Assembly: GCF_030052815.1 (NCBI RefSeq)
Contig: NC_079499.1
Location: 73,175,760-73,239,759 of the forward strand
DNA: 64,000 nt
Direction of reading: 5' to 3'
Source: Hevea brasiliensis
Taxonomy: Eukaryota > Streptophyta > Magnoliopsida > Malpighiales > Euphorbiaceae
This document shows, piece after piece, positions 45,656-56,691 of this stretch. A model generated the notes under the pieces. It was not told where the DNA came from. It did not search any database and saw only the letters and a program-made list of their open reading frames with translations. Numbering within the stretch: the stretch's first letter is position 1; every line of letters starts with the position of its first letter. Position numbers and translations under genes: made by a program.

Positions 45656-47111
45656 ATTCTCCCCCCTTTAAAATAATTTCGTCCTCAAAATTGTGTCCAC
45701 TATCTGTCCACAAATAGTCATTCATGTTGTTTTCTCATGTTTTTCTCACATTTCTACATAGCTTTATAATCGGAATAATGGTCCATAGCACTTTAACCAA
45801 TGCTATTTACTCATCGATTGCTTACCTCGTGTGTCATGTTTCTTATGAGCTTCCGTCATAAGTTAGATTCAAATTCATTTCAATTTTTTGAGGTAAGCAA
45901 ATCTGTATGCTAGTGGATCTGCTTTTCTAGGACCTCGTGTTATCCTATGGCTGAGAACTTAGTTTTACTCTTTTCTTATCAAATATCTTAATCATTTGAT
46001 GTAACCTTCAGTTTAGTTTAGAATATTTTAGTCTTTTCTTGCTGTTGTTTTAACAATTATTTTCTTTTGTAGTCTTTTCTTTCTTGGCCATAGGTCCATA
46101 ACAATTATTTTACCATCTCCATTTATGACCAAGGCCTATGTGCCATTTTGCACTATCTTGTTTGCTTTGGTTCAACTTATTTCTTTCTTGATAAAATAGT
46201 TCGGAACATCATTACGCATCTTAAGTAAATTGCTCGCCTTAGTGGCAATTCCTCATCTAGTATTTTTCTCATTTCTTACTGTTCTATTTATTTTTATCTA
46301 TCGTTATTCTATAGCTTATTTTGCACTGATGTGTAATCATTATTTTCTTTTGTATTGAACTATAACCTTTCAATATTCTAACTTTAGAATTTTAAATCCC
46401 AGGTTAGGATTTTCAAACTCCTTTCCAATAAGAAAACTTTGTCTTATCATAACTGTACCAAAACAGATGTCGTTTGTAACTGTTCTTATTCTTGTGTATT
46501 ATTGGGTAGTACGTAGCTCTACACAATAATCCCAAGTCAGTACTGTAATCTGCACCTTACAGCACAAACATCAAGAATATTTCTTAGTTACTACGATACA
46601 TCCTAATAGAACAAACTTCCCTATATCTTATTTCTTTTAAATTCACTAATATCTTGAACTTATTTTGATTATGATACCCACTGACATCTATCAGCAGTAA
46701 TTCCCTTACCCGCATCTAAGGTAGCTATATTACTATAACTTACTTTTAGGTTCTCTTTCCTTACATAATTAGGCTTACTAATTAACTTTACAAATTCTTG
46801 TGTGCTAGCAAATACTTTCACTAACAAACTCTTCCAAAATTAGTTTTAAAAAGACTAGTCACTAACATATCAAAATTGATTTTTTTTTTTTTTACACATA
46901 TACATATCTTAGTTAAGAATTGAGAAAATGCCAGCAACCATACCAGAAGTCTCATCCTCGTCCCTCTGTCGCATAGTGTATACTCTCACTCGTGCATCAC
47001 CTTGTCCTGGTTAATTCACAGTACTCTGACTTTCAGGTGTACTACCCCTACCTCTGCCTCTGCCTCTACCAACTGCTGGTGAACTCTTTGGGAAAGAAAC
47101 TTGGGCTGATC
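45656..47111 (-). mobile_element. Second G1 internal region (3' part), cut by element C
   Basis: Nearly identical to 11525-12869 and then to 31033-31150: PPT, hairpin (45675-45692), noncoding region, and from about 46850 the C-terminal part of gag, uninterrupted here where the first copy carries D. It is cut at 47111 within gag by element C. The remaining gag, PBS and a third LTR would lie to the right of the window. Confidence 0.8.
46850..47111 (-). pseudogene. Second G1 gag, C-terminal fragment
   Basis: The minus strand encodes a Gly/Arg run (GRGRGRG), then VRVYTMRQRDEDETSG and MVAGIFSILN, after which a T/A tract follows as in the first copy. The fragment shows the sequence across the D insertion point before D arrived (TGCATCACCTTG near 46996). 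Confidence 0.7.
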
Positions 47112-50100
47112 TGTGACACCCCTTACCCGTGTACAGTATACCAGAGTAAGTAATGCCACACGGTGTACCGGCACATTCTAATATACCTTAATTAATTGAT
47201 ACCATGCTTGTGAATATAATTTATGAAATATAATTTATTTTAGCCATTTATCAAAAGTATTATTTATTTGAGGTTCCGAAGATTTTAAAGAAAATCCGGC
47301 GGAGTACCGGCTAAAAATGGAGAAAACAGTTCTTCGGAACCTGTTAAAAACACTTCCAATATTTGTATTCCATCTTCTCAAACTCCAATATCCAAAATCT
47401 CAACATTTCAATTTCAATTCTCAGTCATCCATCACATGTGATGCTCACATATATATCACAAATAAACATTTACTTTTCCATTTACAAATACAATTTTCAT
47501 AATTTAAACGAACATCAATATACATTACACAAGTTTAATTACATATATGAAAATCAAAATTAATTACAGAATGCCAAAATGACACCTAGTGTCCTACCAA
47601 TGCACTGCAGAAGTTTAGGTGACAAGGACACTGTGCGTAATCGCAGGATGGACTCACCTACCGTGGTCTACTGGGCTCACGATCGGGATCTCCAGTACCT
47701 ACGCGTGGCAAAAGCAACGCGCTAAGCAATAATGCTTAGTGGTGCAATAATATAATAAAAGAAAATAGCAAGAAAATAAATGTGTATAGAATGTGTATGC
47801 TTTCTTTGTTTGGTGTTGGTATATTCATTATTTCATTAACTTTGTTCACTTTTATTCATTTGGTTGCCCCAAGTAACCTACACTAGACGACTGGACTGGA
47901 TAACGGGTAAACTGGCACTGGGTACCTAGTACCTCGGGCCGTCACACCATCGGTCACATATGCATCTCCGTGCAGCAACAGTAACAACTAACAAGTCAGA
48001 ATAATATCAGGCACAAGGCCAAGTCTCAATACAAAGTCAGAATGGCTAAAAGCCATGAAATCACAGAATGGCAAATTGCCATGTGCAGTACTGCTAACTG
48101 AACCCTATTGGCATGCCAAACTATCCAAACCAATCATGTTAGGTATACTAGGGCATTGGAAACTTTTAAATTCTTCAATTTGTGAATTTCATATTTTGGT
48201 GTTACTATTCACCTCATTGGTCAACAAAAATGTTGAATTTTGGATAGAAAATATGTACATTGACTTTGGTACTCCCAACATACCACATTTTGTATTTAAA
48301 ACTTGTTGGCATTAAGTGTTAATACCATTTCTAAGCATTAAACCAAAGGAGCAGATTTTTCAGATTTTGTACCATAACTTTACTGTTCCATTAGGAACTG
48401 TTACAGTGAAAATTTGAGGAATTGGTGAACATAAAAGTTGTTCCTTATTTTGTCTAGTTGAATTTCCTTTTTTTGAATCACTCCATTTGGAGTTTTGTAG
48501 CTCTAGATATGGTCCAAAAACCCAAGCTGGCCGGATTGCCAAAACTGCAGAATTACCATATCTATAGTAACATGAATAGTGACTAGAATCACTTGGTTGG
48601 ATGGTTTCTGGCCATAATTTGGGGTAGGTTCCTTCATGAAAGTTGTTTGTCTATGTCTTAACTTATTGCTGTAAAAAGTTCAGGTCAATTGACCATATCT
48701 ACAGTGAGTTATGGCCAAATGAACAGTTACTATTTATTTGGTCAATTCTGCAGAATCAGTTGCAGGGTATCTGGATTGGGGCCAAGTTTTGGTCCTCTTG
48801 CTTTGGTCTTTTGGGCATAGTTTCTTCAGAAAAAATGTGCCATTATAAGCCTAGTTTCATGTCCAATTGGCCAAACACCAATTGGACTAACACAGCCAAA
48901 GTTATGGCTGTGTAATTGGACTGAAATTTCAGTCCATTTGCTGCTGTCCTAGGGCAGCTTACACCTTGACTTTGCCATACCATTTTTCAGTCCAAATTGT
49001 GGTCAACATACCTCAAATGGTCACTTATTGACCATTAGAGTGTTCTTTAACAGTTTGATAAGCCAAGTCAATTTTTACTTCTCAAAACCCTAATGTCCAA
49101 TGCAATTTACCCATAAACCTCAATTAGCACACTAGTTTAACATCCATGCATATTCACACCTTAAACACCCTTTCTAACTCACTTTAAGTCCATTAAAACA
49201 ATCAAAACCATTCCTCTATTAGGGCTGCCAAATTCTTTGGTGGACATACACATGAATTTGTTTCATTTATTTCACAATTTCTCATCCATTACAAGCCTCA
49301 ATCATGGAATTAATGAGTTTTAACTACATATATGCACTAACCTCTTGTAGGGAGATTTTTCTCAAGCTCAAAACTTCACTTTCCTTCTTCTTCTTGGCTG
49401 CCAAAAGCTTCCCCAAGTGATATGGTTAAGGTTTAATGAAAGGGGTTAGGGAAATATGGTGGAAATGATGGAAATCTAAAGCTTGAAAAAGCTTTAATGG
49501 AGGGTGGCTATGGGACTAGGGTTTTGGCTGCATGAGGGAGGAGGGGTGGCTGCTGCAATTTTTGGTTATTTAGTCTTCATTTAGTCTTTTTATTAGTTAG
49601 TCAATTGATGGCTTAATTGTGATTGGTCAAAATTTTCTTAATGACATCACCATGATGTCATAAATAAGCTTTTTCCTTATTTTCTTTCCTTTCCTCCACT
49701 ACTCATTTTCAATTTAATTTCTAGTAATGTTTCTTCATATTTTATGTCATATTAATTATTTACTCAACTGGACAAGTCGGCCAAAAATCACCTCTGAAGG
49801 CGAAATGACCAAAATGCCCTCCGTTTGGCTTAACGGGTCAAAATTGTCTGTACCGATTGAAAAATTTTTATAGGTATTTTCTTGGCATTCTAATGCCATG
49901 GGAACCTCAATAACCCTTCTCTGGAGTCCCAAAAATTATTTTATGAATTTTTCCCCCGGGTCTAGGGCTCCTCGTTGCGAGAACCACAACTTCCCTCTGG
50001 TTACCCATCGCTAGGGCACCGGCTCGTTTAACTTGGTTGTATTTTATTTCAAAAATTTTTACTAAATTTTTCTTATTAATATTTGAGTTAATTATGATTC

Positions 50101-50198
50101 CCGACTTTAGTTTAAATATTTTTCCGGACGTTCTAGCTGTCCGGATCGACATCGGTCACCGGAACAGTAGAATGTAATGAGTTGGTATCCGTGTTACA
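47112..50198 (-). mobile_element. Element C 3' LTR
   Basis: 3,087 bp from TGTGACACCCC to GTGTTACA. It shares internal modules with the LTRs of D, E and G1, for example the block 48813-48887 with the dyad CCAATTGG...CCAATTGG. The open frames inside it are not genes. Confidence 0.85.
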
Positions 50199-50236
50199 AC
50201 TCTTCCCCTCTAATTTAAATTTCGTCCTCGAAATTT
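50199..50236 (-). other. Element C polypurine tract and hairpin
   Basis: AAATTAGAGGGGAAGAGT on the minus strand abuts the LTR. The hairpin AAATTTCG-TCCT-CGAAATTT (50217-50236) overlaps the last codons of pol. Confidence 0.75.
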
Positions 50237-50797
50237 ACCTGATGCAAATAGTTGAGGGAACTGTTGCCTCATCATCTCTTCACTTTCCCAAGTTGCCTTC
50301 TCGGTGTTGTGGTGCCTCCAAAGCACTTTCACTAATGGAATTTGCTTGTTTCTCAACTCTTTCACTTCCCGAGCCAAGATCCGTAGAGGTTCTTCTTCAT
50401 ATGTCAAATCCGGTTGTATTTCAATTTCTTCTCTGGAGATGACATGTGAAGGATCTGAGCGGTATCTTCTGAGCATGGACACATGGAATACATTGTGGAT
50501 CTTATCCAGCTCTGGTGGTAAAGCTAGCCTATAGGCCACTGGACCCACACGTTCAATGACTTCATATGGGCTAATGAACCTAGGGCTCAACTTACCTTTT
50601 CTTCCAAACCTCAACACTTTCTTCCATGGTGACACTTTGAGGAACACTTTGTCGCCAACCACATATTCTATTTCTTTTCTCTTCAGGTCGGCATAAGATT
50701 TCTGTCTGTCTGAGGCAACCTTTAAGTTGGCTTTGATTGATTTTACCTTCTCCTCACTGCTTTCACTGTGTCTAGCCCTACCGCTTGTCTTCGCCAA
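50210..50797 (-). CDS. Integrase C-terminus with GPY/F module and chromodomain (element C)
   Basis: An open frame of 195 codons. Residues 31-60 include RQKSYADLKRKEIEYVVGDK and VFLKVSPWK; residues 85-93 are the GPY/F-type motif GPVAYRLAL; residues 101-112 read HNVFHVSMLRRY. Residues about 138-184 form a chromodomain (ILAREVKELRNKQIPLVKVL, then W160 and W170). Chromodomains of this plant type are thought to steer integration to particular chromatin, usually heterochromatin. The domain lacks some of the aromatic cage residues of HP1, as is common in the group. It is an intact stretch of a broken polyprotein, so the start codon is not a true start; the upstream integrase core is in other frames. 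Confidence 0.85.
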   Translation of the reverse strand: MAKTSGRARHSESSEEKVKSIKANLKVASDRQKSYADLKRKEIEYVVGDKVFLKVSPWKKVLRFGRKGKLSPRFISPYEVIERVGPVAYRLALPPELDKIHNVFHVSMLRRYRSDPSHVISREEIEIQPDLTYEEEPLRILAREVKELRNKQIPLVKVLWRHHNTEKATWESEEMMRQQFPQLFASGKFRGRNLN

Positions 50798-51600
50798 TTC
50801 AGTCCATCACACCGAGTTCTACATTTTCTCCCATACAAAGGCTTCATATGGGGCCATTTGAATGCTAGCTTGGTAGCTATTGTTGTATGCAAACTCGCCG
50901 GTGGGAGGTATCTATCCCAACTTCCTCAAACTCAATGACACAACTCTCAAAGATATCCTCAAGGAACTGACATATATGTCATGTTTTTTTTATCATTTAT
51001 ATTCACTATTTGTATCAATTTCATTAGTGTTAATTGTTTACCTGGATTACTCTTTCTGATTGCCCATCCGTCTGAGGATGGAAAGCTGTGCTGAAATGGA
51101 GTTGTGTACCCAAGGACTCATGCAACTTCTTCCAAAATCTTGATGTAAACCTTGGGTCTCGATCAGATATGATGGAAAGTGGAATTCCATGCTTCTAACT
51201 ATCTCATCGATATACAATTCCGCTAACTTCTCCAAAGGAGTAGTCACCCTAACTAGCGTAAAGTGTGCCGACTTTGTCAATCTATCAACTATCACCCATA
51301 TCGCATCATGTTTCTTCCGGTGAGAGGCGGACCACTTACAAAATCCATGGTGACCGATCCCATTTCCATTCGTATGCGATAGGTCGTAGCAAACCCGATG
51401 GAACTTGATGTTCGCCTTGACTTGTCGACATGTCAAGCATTTAGTCACATAGTCACTATGTCCCTCTTCATACTGTGCCACCAATCAAGCTTCAGATCAT
51501 GATACATCTTTGTACTTCCCGGTGCATAACATATACACCGGTGTGTGCCTCTTTTAGAATACGGCTTTCAATTCCCCATTATCCGGTACACACGCCTTTC
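50798..51600 (-). pseudogene. Element C integrase N-terminal and core domains (broken)
   Basis: From right to left: a degraded zinc-binding part with STKMYHDLK (about 51500-51520), CLTCRQVKA (about 51420-51450), then HDAIWVIVDRLTKSAHFTLV (about 51255-51315) carrying the first catalytic aspartate, [14 protein letters not shown] (about 51200-51240), and remnants of the second catalytic block, where the usual SDRD is disrupted. The rest, towards 50800, shows the end of the core with a low-complexity insertion near 50985-51030. This is a typical Ty3 integrase with several shifts. Confidence 0.75.
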
Positions 51601-51699
51601 TTTGTAGTGCATACACCATCCGCTTTCACCTCATAGTCACCGCTTTTCCCTCCGGGATTTTGCTCATAATAGCCATTAGCTTCTCATCTACCTTCGCCC

Positions 51700-52206
51700 A
51701 TCTAAAATCTGTCAGAGCAGTTTGGCCTCACTTGCAACTCACCAAAATAGCTCCATCTCGAATCAAAGTGAGACGGACATTCAATGATCTCAAAGTCGTG
51801 ATGGACTTTCTGCTCAAAGCATCAAGAACTACATTTGCCTTCCTGTGATGGTAGTCAATTACACAATCATAGTCCTTCAAGAATTCAATCCATCGCCTGT
51901 CTAAGGTTGAGCTCCTTCCGGTTGGCAAGTATTTCAAGCTTTTGTGGTCCGTGTAAATATAGCACTTTTCACCATACAAGTAATGCCTCCATATCTTCGC
52001 ACGAAGATAATTGCTGCAAGCTCTAAATCATGGGTAGGGTAATTCTGTTCATGTGGCCTTAGCTGCCTGGAAGCATAGGCGACCACCTTCCCCTCTTGCA
52101 TCAATACACACCCTAACCCATTATGAGAGGCATCACTGTAGACCAAGAAGTACTTTCTCGACACCGGCCGTTAACACCGGTGCCTCACAACATAGCCTTT
52201 AACTTC
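51700..52206 (-). pseudogene. Element C RNase H domain (broken)
   Basis: The minus strand has [20 protein letters not shown] (the catalytic DAS motif), [20 protein letters not shown] and LELAAI (51990-52164). After a one-frame shift come [33 protein letters not shown] and ANVVLDALSRK (51790-51979). In an intact element this segment is fused to RT. Small indels lie on both sides. Confidence 0.8.
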
Positions 52207-53004
52207 TCAAACTGGTGCGACACTTGTCATTCCAAATCGGACATTCTTGTGTAACAACTTGGTCATTGGAGCAGCTATTAGGGAAAATCCCTTCACAAAT
52301 CTCCTATAATACCCAGCTAGCCCCAAGAAGCTTCTGACCTCAATTGTGTTTCTGGGAGGCTTCCATTTCATCACTGCTTCTATTTTCTTGGGATCCACCC
52401 TAATCCCATCAGCTGACACTATGTGTCCAAGGAATGCAATCTCATTCAACCAAAAGTCACACTTGGACAACTTAGCATACAGCTTCTTTTCTCTCAGGGT
52501 TTGTAGAACAATCCTCAAATGCTCATCATGTTCTTCCCTGGTCTTGGAATAAACCAAAATATCATCAATAAAGACCACTATGAACCGATCTAGGTATGGA
52601 TGGAAGATACGGTTCATAAGGTCCATGAATGCCGCTGGTGCATTAGTTAGGCCAAAGGGCATCACCAAAAACTCATAATGCCCATACCGGGTCCTGAATG
52701 CAGTCTTTGGCACATCTGCATCCTTCACCCTCAACTGATGATACCCTGATCTGAGATCAATCTTAGAAAATACTCCTGCTCCCTTCAACTGATCAAATAG
52801 ATCATCAATTCTAGGCAACAGATATTTGTTCTTCACAGTCACTTTATTCAACTGTCGGTAATCAATGCAAAGTCTCAAAGTCCCATTCTTCTTCTTCACA
52901 AATAGCACTGGAGCTCCCCATGGTGACACACTGGGGCGTATGAACCCCTTATCAAGCAACTCTTGCAACTGAGTTTTCAACTCCCTCAATTCAGTGGGTG
53001 CCAT
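52207..53004 (-). CDS. Element C reverse transcriptase domain
   Basis: An intact 265-codon stretch. Motifs in order: [20 protein letters not shown] (residues 20-39), [20 protein letters not shown] (44-63), [15 protein letters not shown] (79-93, first catalytic Asp 83), [20 protein letters not shown] (103-122), and FIDDILVYS (145-153, Asp 147 and 148). Thumb-region sequence [19 protein letters not shown] follows, up to [15 protein letters not shown]. This is the RVT_1 domain of Ty3 elements with all catalytic residues present. The first Met is inside the polyprotein. Its frame is shifted against protease upstream (about 53000) and stops early at 52207, before RNase H, where a short deletion is likely. 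Confidence 0.9.
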   Translation of the reverse strand: MAPTELRELKTQLQELLDKGFIRPSVSPWGAPVLFVKKKNGTLRLCIDYRQLNKVTVKNKYLLPRIDDLFDQLKGAGVFSKIDLRSGYHQLRVKDADVPKTAFRTRYGHYEFLVMPFGLTNAPAAFMDLMNRIFHPYLDRFIVVFIDDILVYSKTREEHDEHLRIVLQTLREKKLYAKLSKCDFWLNEIAFLGHIVSADGIRVDPKKIEAVMKWKPPRNTIEVRSFLGLAGYYRRFVKGFSLIAAPMTKLLHKNVRFGMTSVAPV

Positions 53005-53588
53005 CCTATAAGGAGCACTGGATATAGGTCTTTGTGCACAGTTGTCTCAATAGCAAATTCAACTTCCCTTTCTGGTGGCAAACCAGGCAACTCTTCAGGG
53101 AACACATCTGGAAAGTCTCTTACTGTGGGTATATCTCTCAGGTTTGGCTTAGCCTGCCTAGTATCCATCACATGTGCTAGGTAGGCTTCACAGCCTTTTC
53201 TCATCATTCTTCTTGCAACTGTGGCTGAGATGACATTGGACAGGAAATCTGTCCTTTCACCCACAACCGTGATCTCATTACCCTCTGAAGTTTTTAGAGA
53301 AATTCTCTTCAATTTGCAATCAACTATTGCCTGATGACGTGACAACCAGTCCATTCCCAAAATCATGTCAAACTCGTGGAAGGGCAACTTAATCAGGTCT
53401 GCCAAGAATTCATACCCCTGAATCCTTAACGGGCAACCCTTGTATACTTTGTTCACCACTACACTGTGGCCTAATGGATTAGTGACCAGAATGTCTTTGT
53501 CACTCTCCCCTACCAGTATCCCCCTTTCTACGGGTAGATTGATGCAGATGTATGAGTGAGTGGATCCTGGATCCACCAATGCATGCAC
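52986..53588 (-). CDS. Element C aspartic protease domain and linker
   Basis: A 200-codon stretch. [12 protein letters not shown] near its start (residues 3-14) is the chromovirus form of the retropepsin active site (DPG in place of DSG/DTG). It is followed by the flap and core with [19 protein letters not shown], then the linker to RT with [20 protein letters not shown] and FAIE. The enzyme cuts the Gag-Pol precursor. The C-terminal 20 residues are off frame relative to known elements, so a shift separates it from RT. The true protein continues upstream into gag. Confidence 0.85.
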   Translation of the reverse strand: MHALVDPGSTHSYICINLPVERGILVGESDKDILVTNPLGHSVVVNKVYKGCPLRIQGYEFLADLIKLPFHEFDMILGMDWLSRHQAIVDCKLKRISLKTSEGNEITVVGERTDFLSNVISATVARRMMRKGCEAYLAHVMDTRQAKPNLRDIPTVRDFPDVFPEELPGLPPEREVEFAIETTVHKDLYPVLLIGWHPLN

Positions 53589-54569
53589 AGGTGTAGTGTA
53601 GAGGGAGAACGCACTCGATGACGCCCGGCATCTTGCTCCTCATGAGCTCTCAGAGCATTATTTCTGGCATGTGGTCTGTTATCTGGCCGCTCTGCTGGCT
53701 CAGATGCAGGCCTCTGCGATGGTCCCACGCGCCGACTTACGCATTTTCTACCTCTGCGTGGTGCAGAGCAGTGCGTCGCTTGTGTTGGAGCATTGTAGTA
53801 GTTCTGCGTGGGACAGTTCCTCGGTGATGCTCTGTTGACCCACACCTCAAGCGTGCACCGCCACTCTCCAACACTCCCCCTTATGCCATTTCAGGCAGTG
53901 TGGACATGCAGAAGATGCTGGGGCTGGTCCCCTGAACCCCATCCCTGGAGAGTTGCCCACTGATGGTGTGGACTGACCTCTCCTAGGGGTAAGCGTGGCA
54001 CGGCCTCGAGGTGACCACGACCTTGTGGCTGACCCGAACTCTGTGCAGGAGGACCCTTGAACTTCTTCCCAAATGCAAGAGCTGAACTGGACTGACCTGG
54101 GGCCCTCTTTTGTTGTCTATCCCTTCTGGTCTGCTCATTGATTCTTACTTTTTCCACCTTTATTGCAGCTTCCACTAACTTGGTAAATTCTGTGATTCCC
54201 AAGGCAGTGAGCTGGATCTTGATGTTGTCATTTAGTCCCTCTTCAAATCTCTTGCACCTTTCAGCTTCATTAGGGACTATCTCCCTTCCATAGCGGCTCA
54301 ATCTTACAAATTCCTTCTCATATTCGGCCACTGACAGCTGTCTCTGCCTCAGGTTAATAAACTCTCTTCTTCTCTCTTCCAGGTATACGGTACCCACATA
54401 TTTCTTCTTGAATTCAGAGAGGAAGAAGTCCCAAGTTACAGCTTCTGGCTGCACTTCACTGGACACTGTGTCCCACCACTCATATGCATCATCTTGCAGC
54501 AAAGATATGGCAACTTCCAGGTTTTGCTCTGGAGTGCAGTGGAGTTGTTTTAGGACTCTGCCTATTCTG
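53589..54569 (-). pseudogene. Element C gag, N-terminally cut by Copia A
   Basis: Starting at the Copia A junction the minus strand reads RIGRVLKQLHCTPEQNLEVA, then DDAYEWWDTVSSEVQPEAVT and FFLSEFKKKYVGTVYLEERR, EFINLRQRQLSVAEYEKEFV and RLSRYGREIVPNEAERCKRF (capsid, Retrotrans_gag family), and a basic linker. At about 53900 the zinc-knuckle start CPHCLKWHKGEC is found in another frame. The second half of the knuckle and the link to protease are scrambled by small indels. The N-terminal third of gag, PBS and 5' LTR would lie beyond Copia A, outside the window. Confidence 0.85.
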
Positions 54570-56675
54570 TGTTAGTAGTATGCCCTAGAGCATATCATTT
54601 AGTATGTATCTTGTACATATTTTTATTAATAAAAGGCATTTCCACTTTTCTATTTATATAATATATTTATGTGTAATAGAAAAGGTCCATTGATATTTTG
54701 TTAGAAATATTATTCTTAAGTTGTTAAGAATATGAGTGACAATATTTCTAGCACAAAGTATCATAAATAGGTTCACAATCAAGGATACTTCATAATAAGG
54801 ACATGACTTATCCAGAAAGATTGTATTCATGTTTGTTCCCAAGTTATTTATATGAGATATAAATAAGATGGAATGGTGAGTCTCATGCCATATAACAAAC
54901 ATGATAGGCACTTATAAATGATAAGTAGGCCGAACCAGTGACACTTATGACAAGCACATGGAGTTTACTCTTGTCAATGTTTTGTCATAAATCATATCAG
55001 TGCATATAATCTTTAGACCTGAGATAGCACAGTTATCTTGTATATAGGTAGTTTGAGTTTGATACTGCTTTCATACTTGTACTGTGTATGAGTATATGGG
55101 CATGTGTTGGCTCCTACTAGTTATATGTGGAGGTAGGTATTGATCAAGATGGAATCTGTTCCTCTAAGTAAATAGAGATAAAATCCTATGTTCATTTAAT
55201 TGTTATTGATGTTTCAAGTTCCTGGCCAGGACAGATATATTTATTCAGAAAAGAGTTTCTGATGAGAAAATCTTTTAATCAAGAACTGGAATTAAAAGAG
55301 AACATAATATTCATAGCAAATGGAGTTTGACATAAACCATGACTCCAACTTGAGTTGGGATTTTGTAATGCAGAGATTCTAGTGCATGGTAACATATGAT
55401 TATAGGTTCATTTAAGGTAAACCTTATTACTAATTGGGTGGCCATGGCATGCTATGCTAGGTGTTAACCATGGTCTATGAGGTTCATAAAATGATTTAGA
55501 GAAATCATTTATGGTAAGAAAGAGTTCTGATGATATTAAGAGTTGATATCATGTCTCATTGCCAATTAGTGATGAGCCTAGTAAGTCACACACATACACA
55601 AGTTATCACCTATTTAAATATGATTTAATTAATTAATTAAAGAGTTTAATTGATTAATTAAATAGGTTTGGTTTGCAATTAAATTGCAAAGTCCCTAGCA
55701 TGACTTGAAACCAAATCTAGATTATTGGATGTGTAGTATAAATTAAATTTATATTTAAAGTGTTTAAATATGAATTTAATTAATGAGAAATTAATTAATA
55801 GAGATTAATTAATTAATTTATATTTGATATAAATTAATTAGAAGAAGAAAAATAATTATTTTGGGTTGAGAACTCAAAATTAAGACACAGGGGCATTTTG
55901 GTCATTTTGCAGTGTGACACGTGGCACCATGAGATGGTGACACATGGGATTACACATAAGCTTGCCAAATGTTTTTTAATCATGTAAGATGATTAAAATC
56001 AAGATTAAATATAGGTTTGACACTTGGCACAATGTGATTGGGTCACTTAAACCTAGAGCTAATCAAAGGGTGACATGTGGCAAGGGTTTAATGTGTTAAC
56101 CTAGCTATTTAAGTGTTGTTATGAGAAAATAAAACACAACCAGCAGCCACACTCCTTTGTCACGCCACTTTGAGGGTTTTCATCTCTTCTTCTTCATCTC
56201 TTATCAATTCAAAGAGATTAGCCATCAATCTCTTGAATTAAGAACACTAGAAATTGTTTCTAGTGTCCTGTTTACATCTTTAATCTCTTAAAAGGCAGAA
56301 CTTGATTTTCTAATTAATAGAAAAAGCTTTAGAAGCTATTCAAGGGCTGCCATAGGTGTTCTTGGTGTGGACAAGCTAGAAGGACAACATCTGGTGTCCT
56401 GAAGACGAATCTCAAAGGCGCAGACACGCTGCAGTGCATCAAGAGGTTAGTGTAATCATTCTTGATTTAATCTAGGGTTCTAAAATTAATCTGATTAATT
56501 TTAAAATCTTAAATGGCAAATACAGATCCAAAAACATATTAAAAGAGTTTTAATATGTTGTTTATCATTGAAATCAAATAGATAAAAATAAATCTTGCAT
56601 GATGCATGTGACCCTAGGTGAAAATTTTTGAATTCAATGGTATAAACTTGTGTTTTTCACGCTTCTGTTCCTTCA
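54570..56675 (+). mobile_element. Copia A 5' LTR
   Basis: 2,106 bp from TGTTAGTAGTATGCCC to TTCCTTCA, similar to the reverse complement of the F LTRs and to 59282-61381. TATTTAA at 56106-56112 with a leader start CACAACCAGCAG about 30 bases on is a candidate promoter. Confidence 0.9.
56106..56112 (+). promoter_or_regulatory. Candidate TATA box of Copia A LTR
   Basis: TATTTAA in CTAGCTATTTAAGTG, conserved in all LTRs of the family (60815-60821 in B; 41975-41981 and 34526-34532, minus strand, in F), about 560 bp before the LTR end. Confidence 0.4.
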
Positions 56676-56677
56676 AT

Positions 56678-56691
56678 TGGTATCAGAGCCA
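56678..56691 (+). other. Copia A primer-binding site
   Basis: TGGTATCAGAGCCA, complementary to initiator tRNA-Met, two bases after the LTR. Confidence 0.9.

Larger units (their letters stand above)
47112..54569 (-). mobile_element. Element C: Ty3 chromovirus, 3' LTR to mid-gag
   Basis: Order on the minus strand: gag (cut at 54569 by Copia A), protease, RT, RNase H, integrase, GPY/F module, chromodomain, PPT, 3' LTR. The integrase after RT and the chromodomain mark a chromovirus, probably of the Tekay/Del group. The candidate target duplication on the left is TGATC (47107-47111); the other flank is outside the window. It is the only Ty3 element here with pol, so relatives of C are the plausible source of enzymes for G1, D and E. 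Confidence 0.9.

Noticed and set aside
50985..51030. Separate small insertion in the C integrase
   Set aside because: An AT-rich stretch interrupts the integrase core, but I see no terminal repeats or target duplication. It could be decay.
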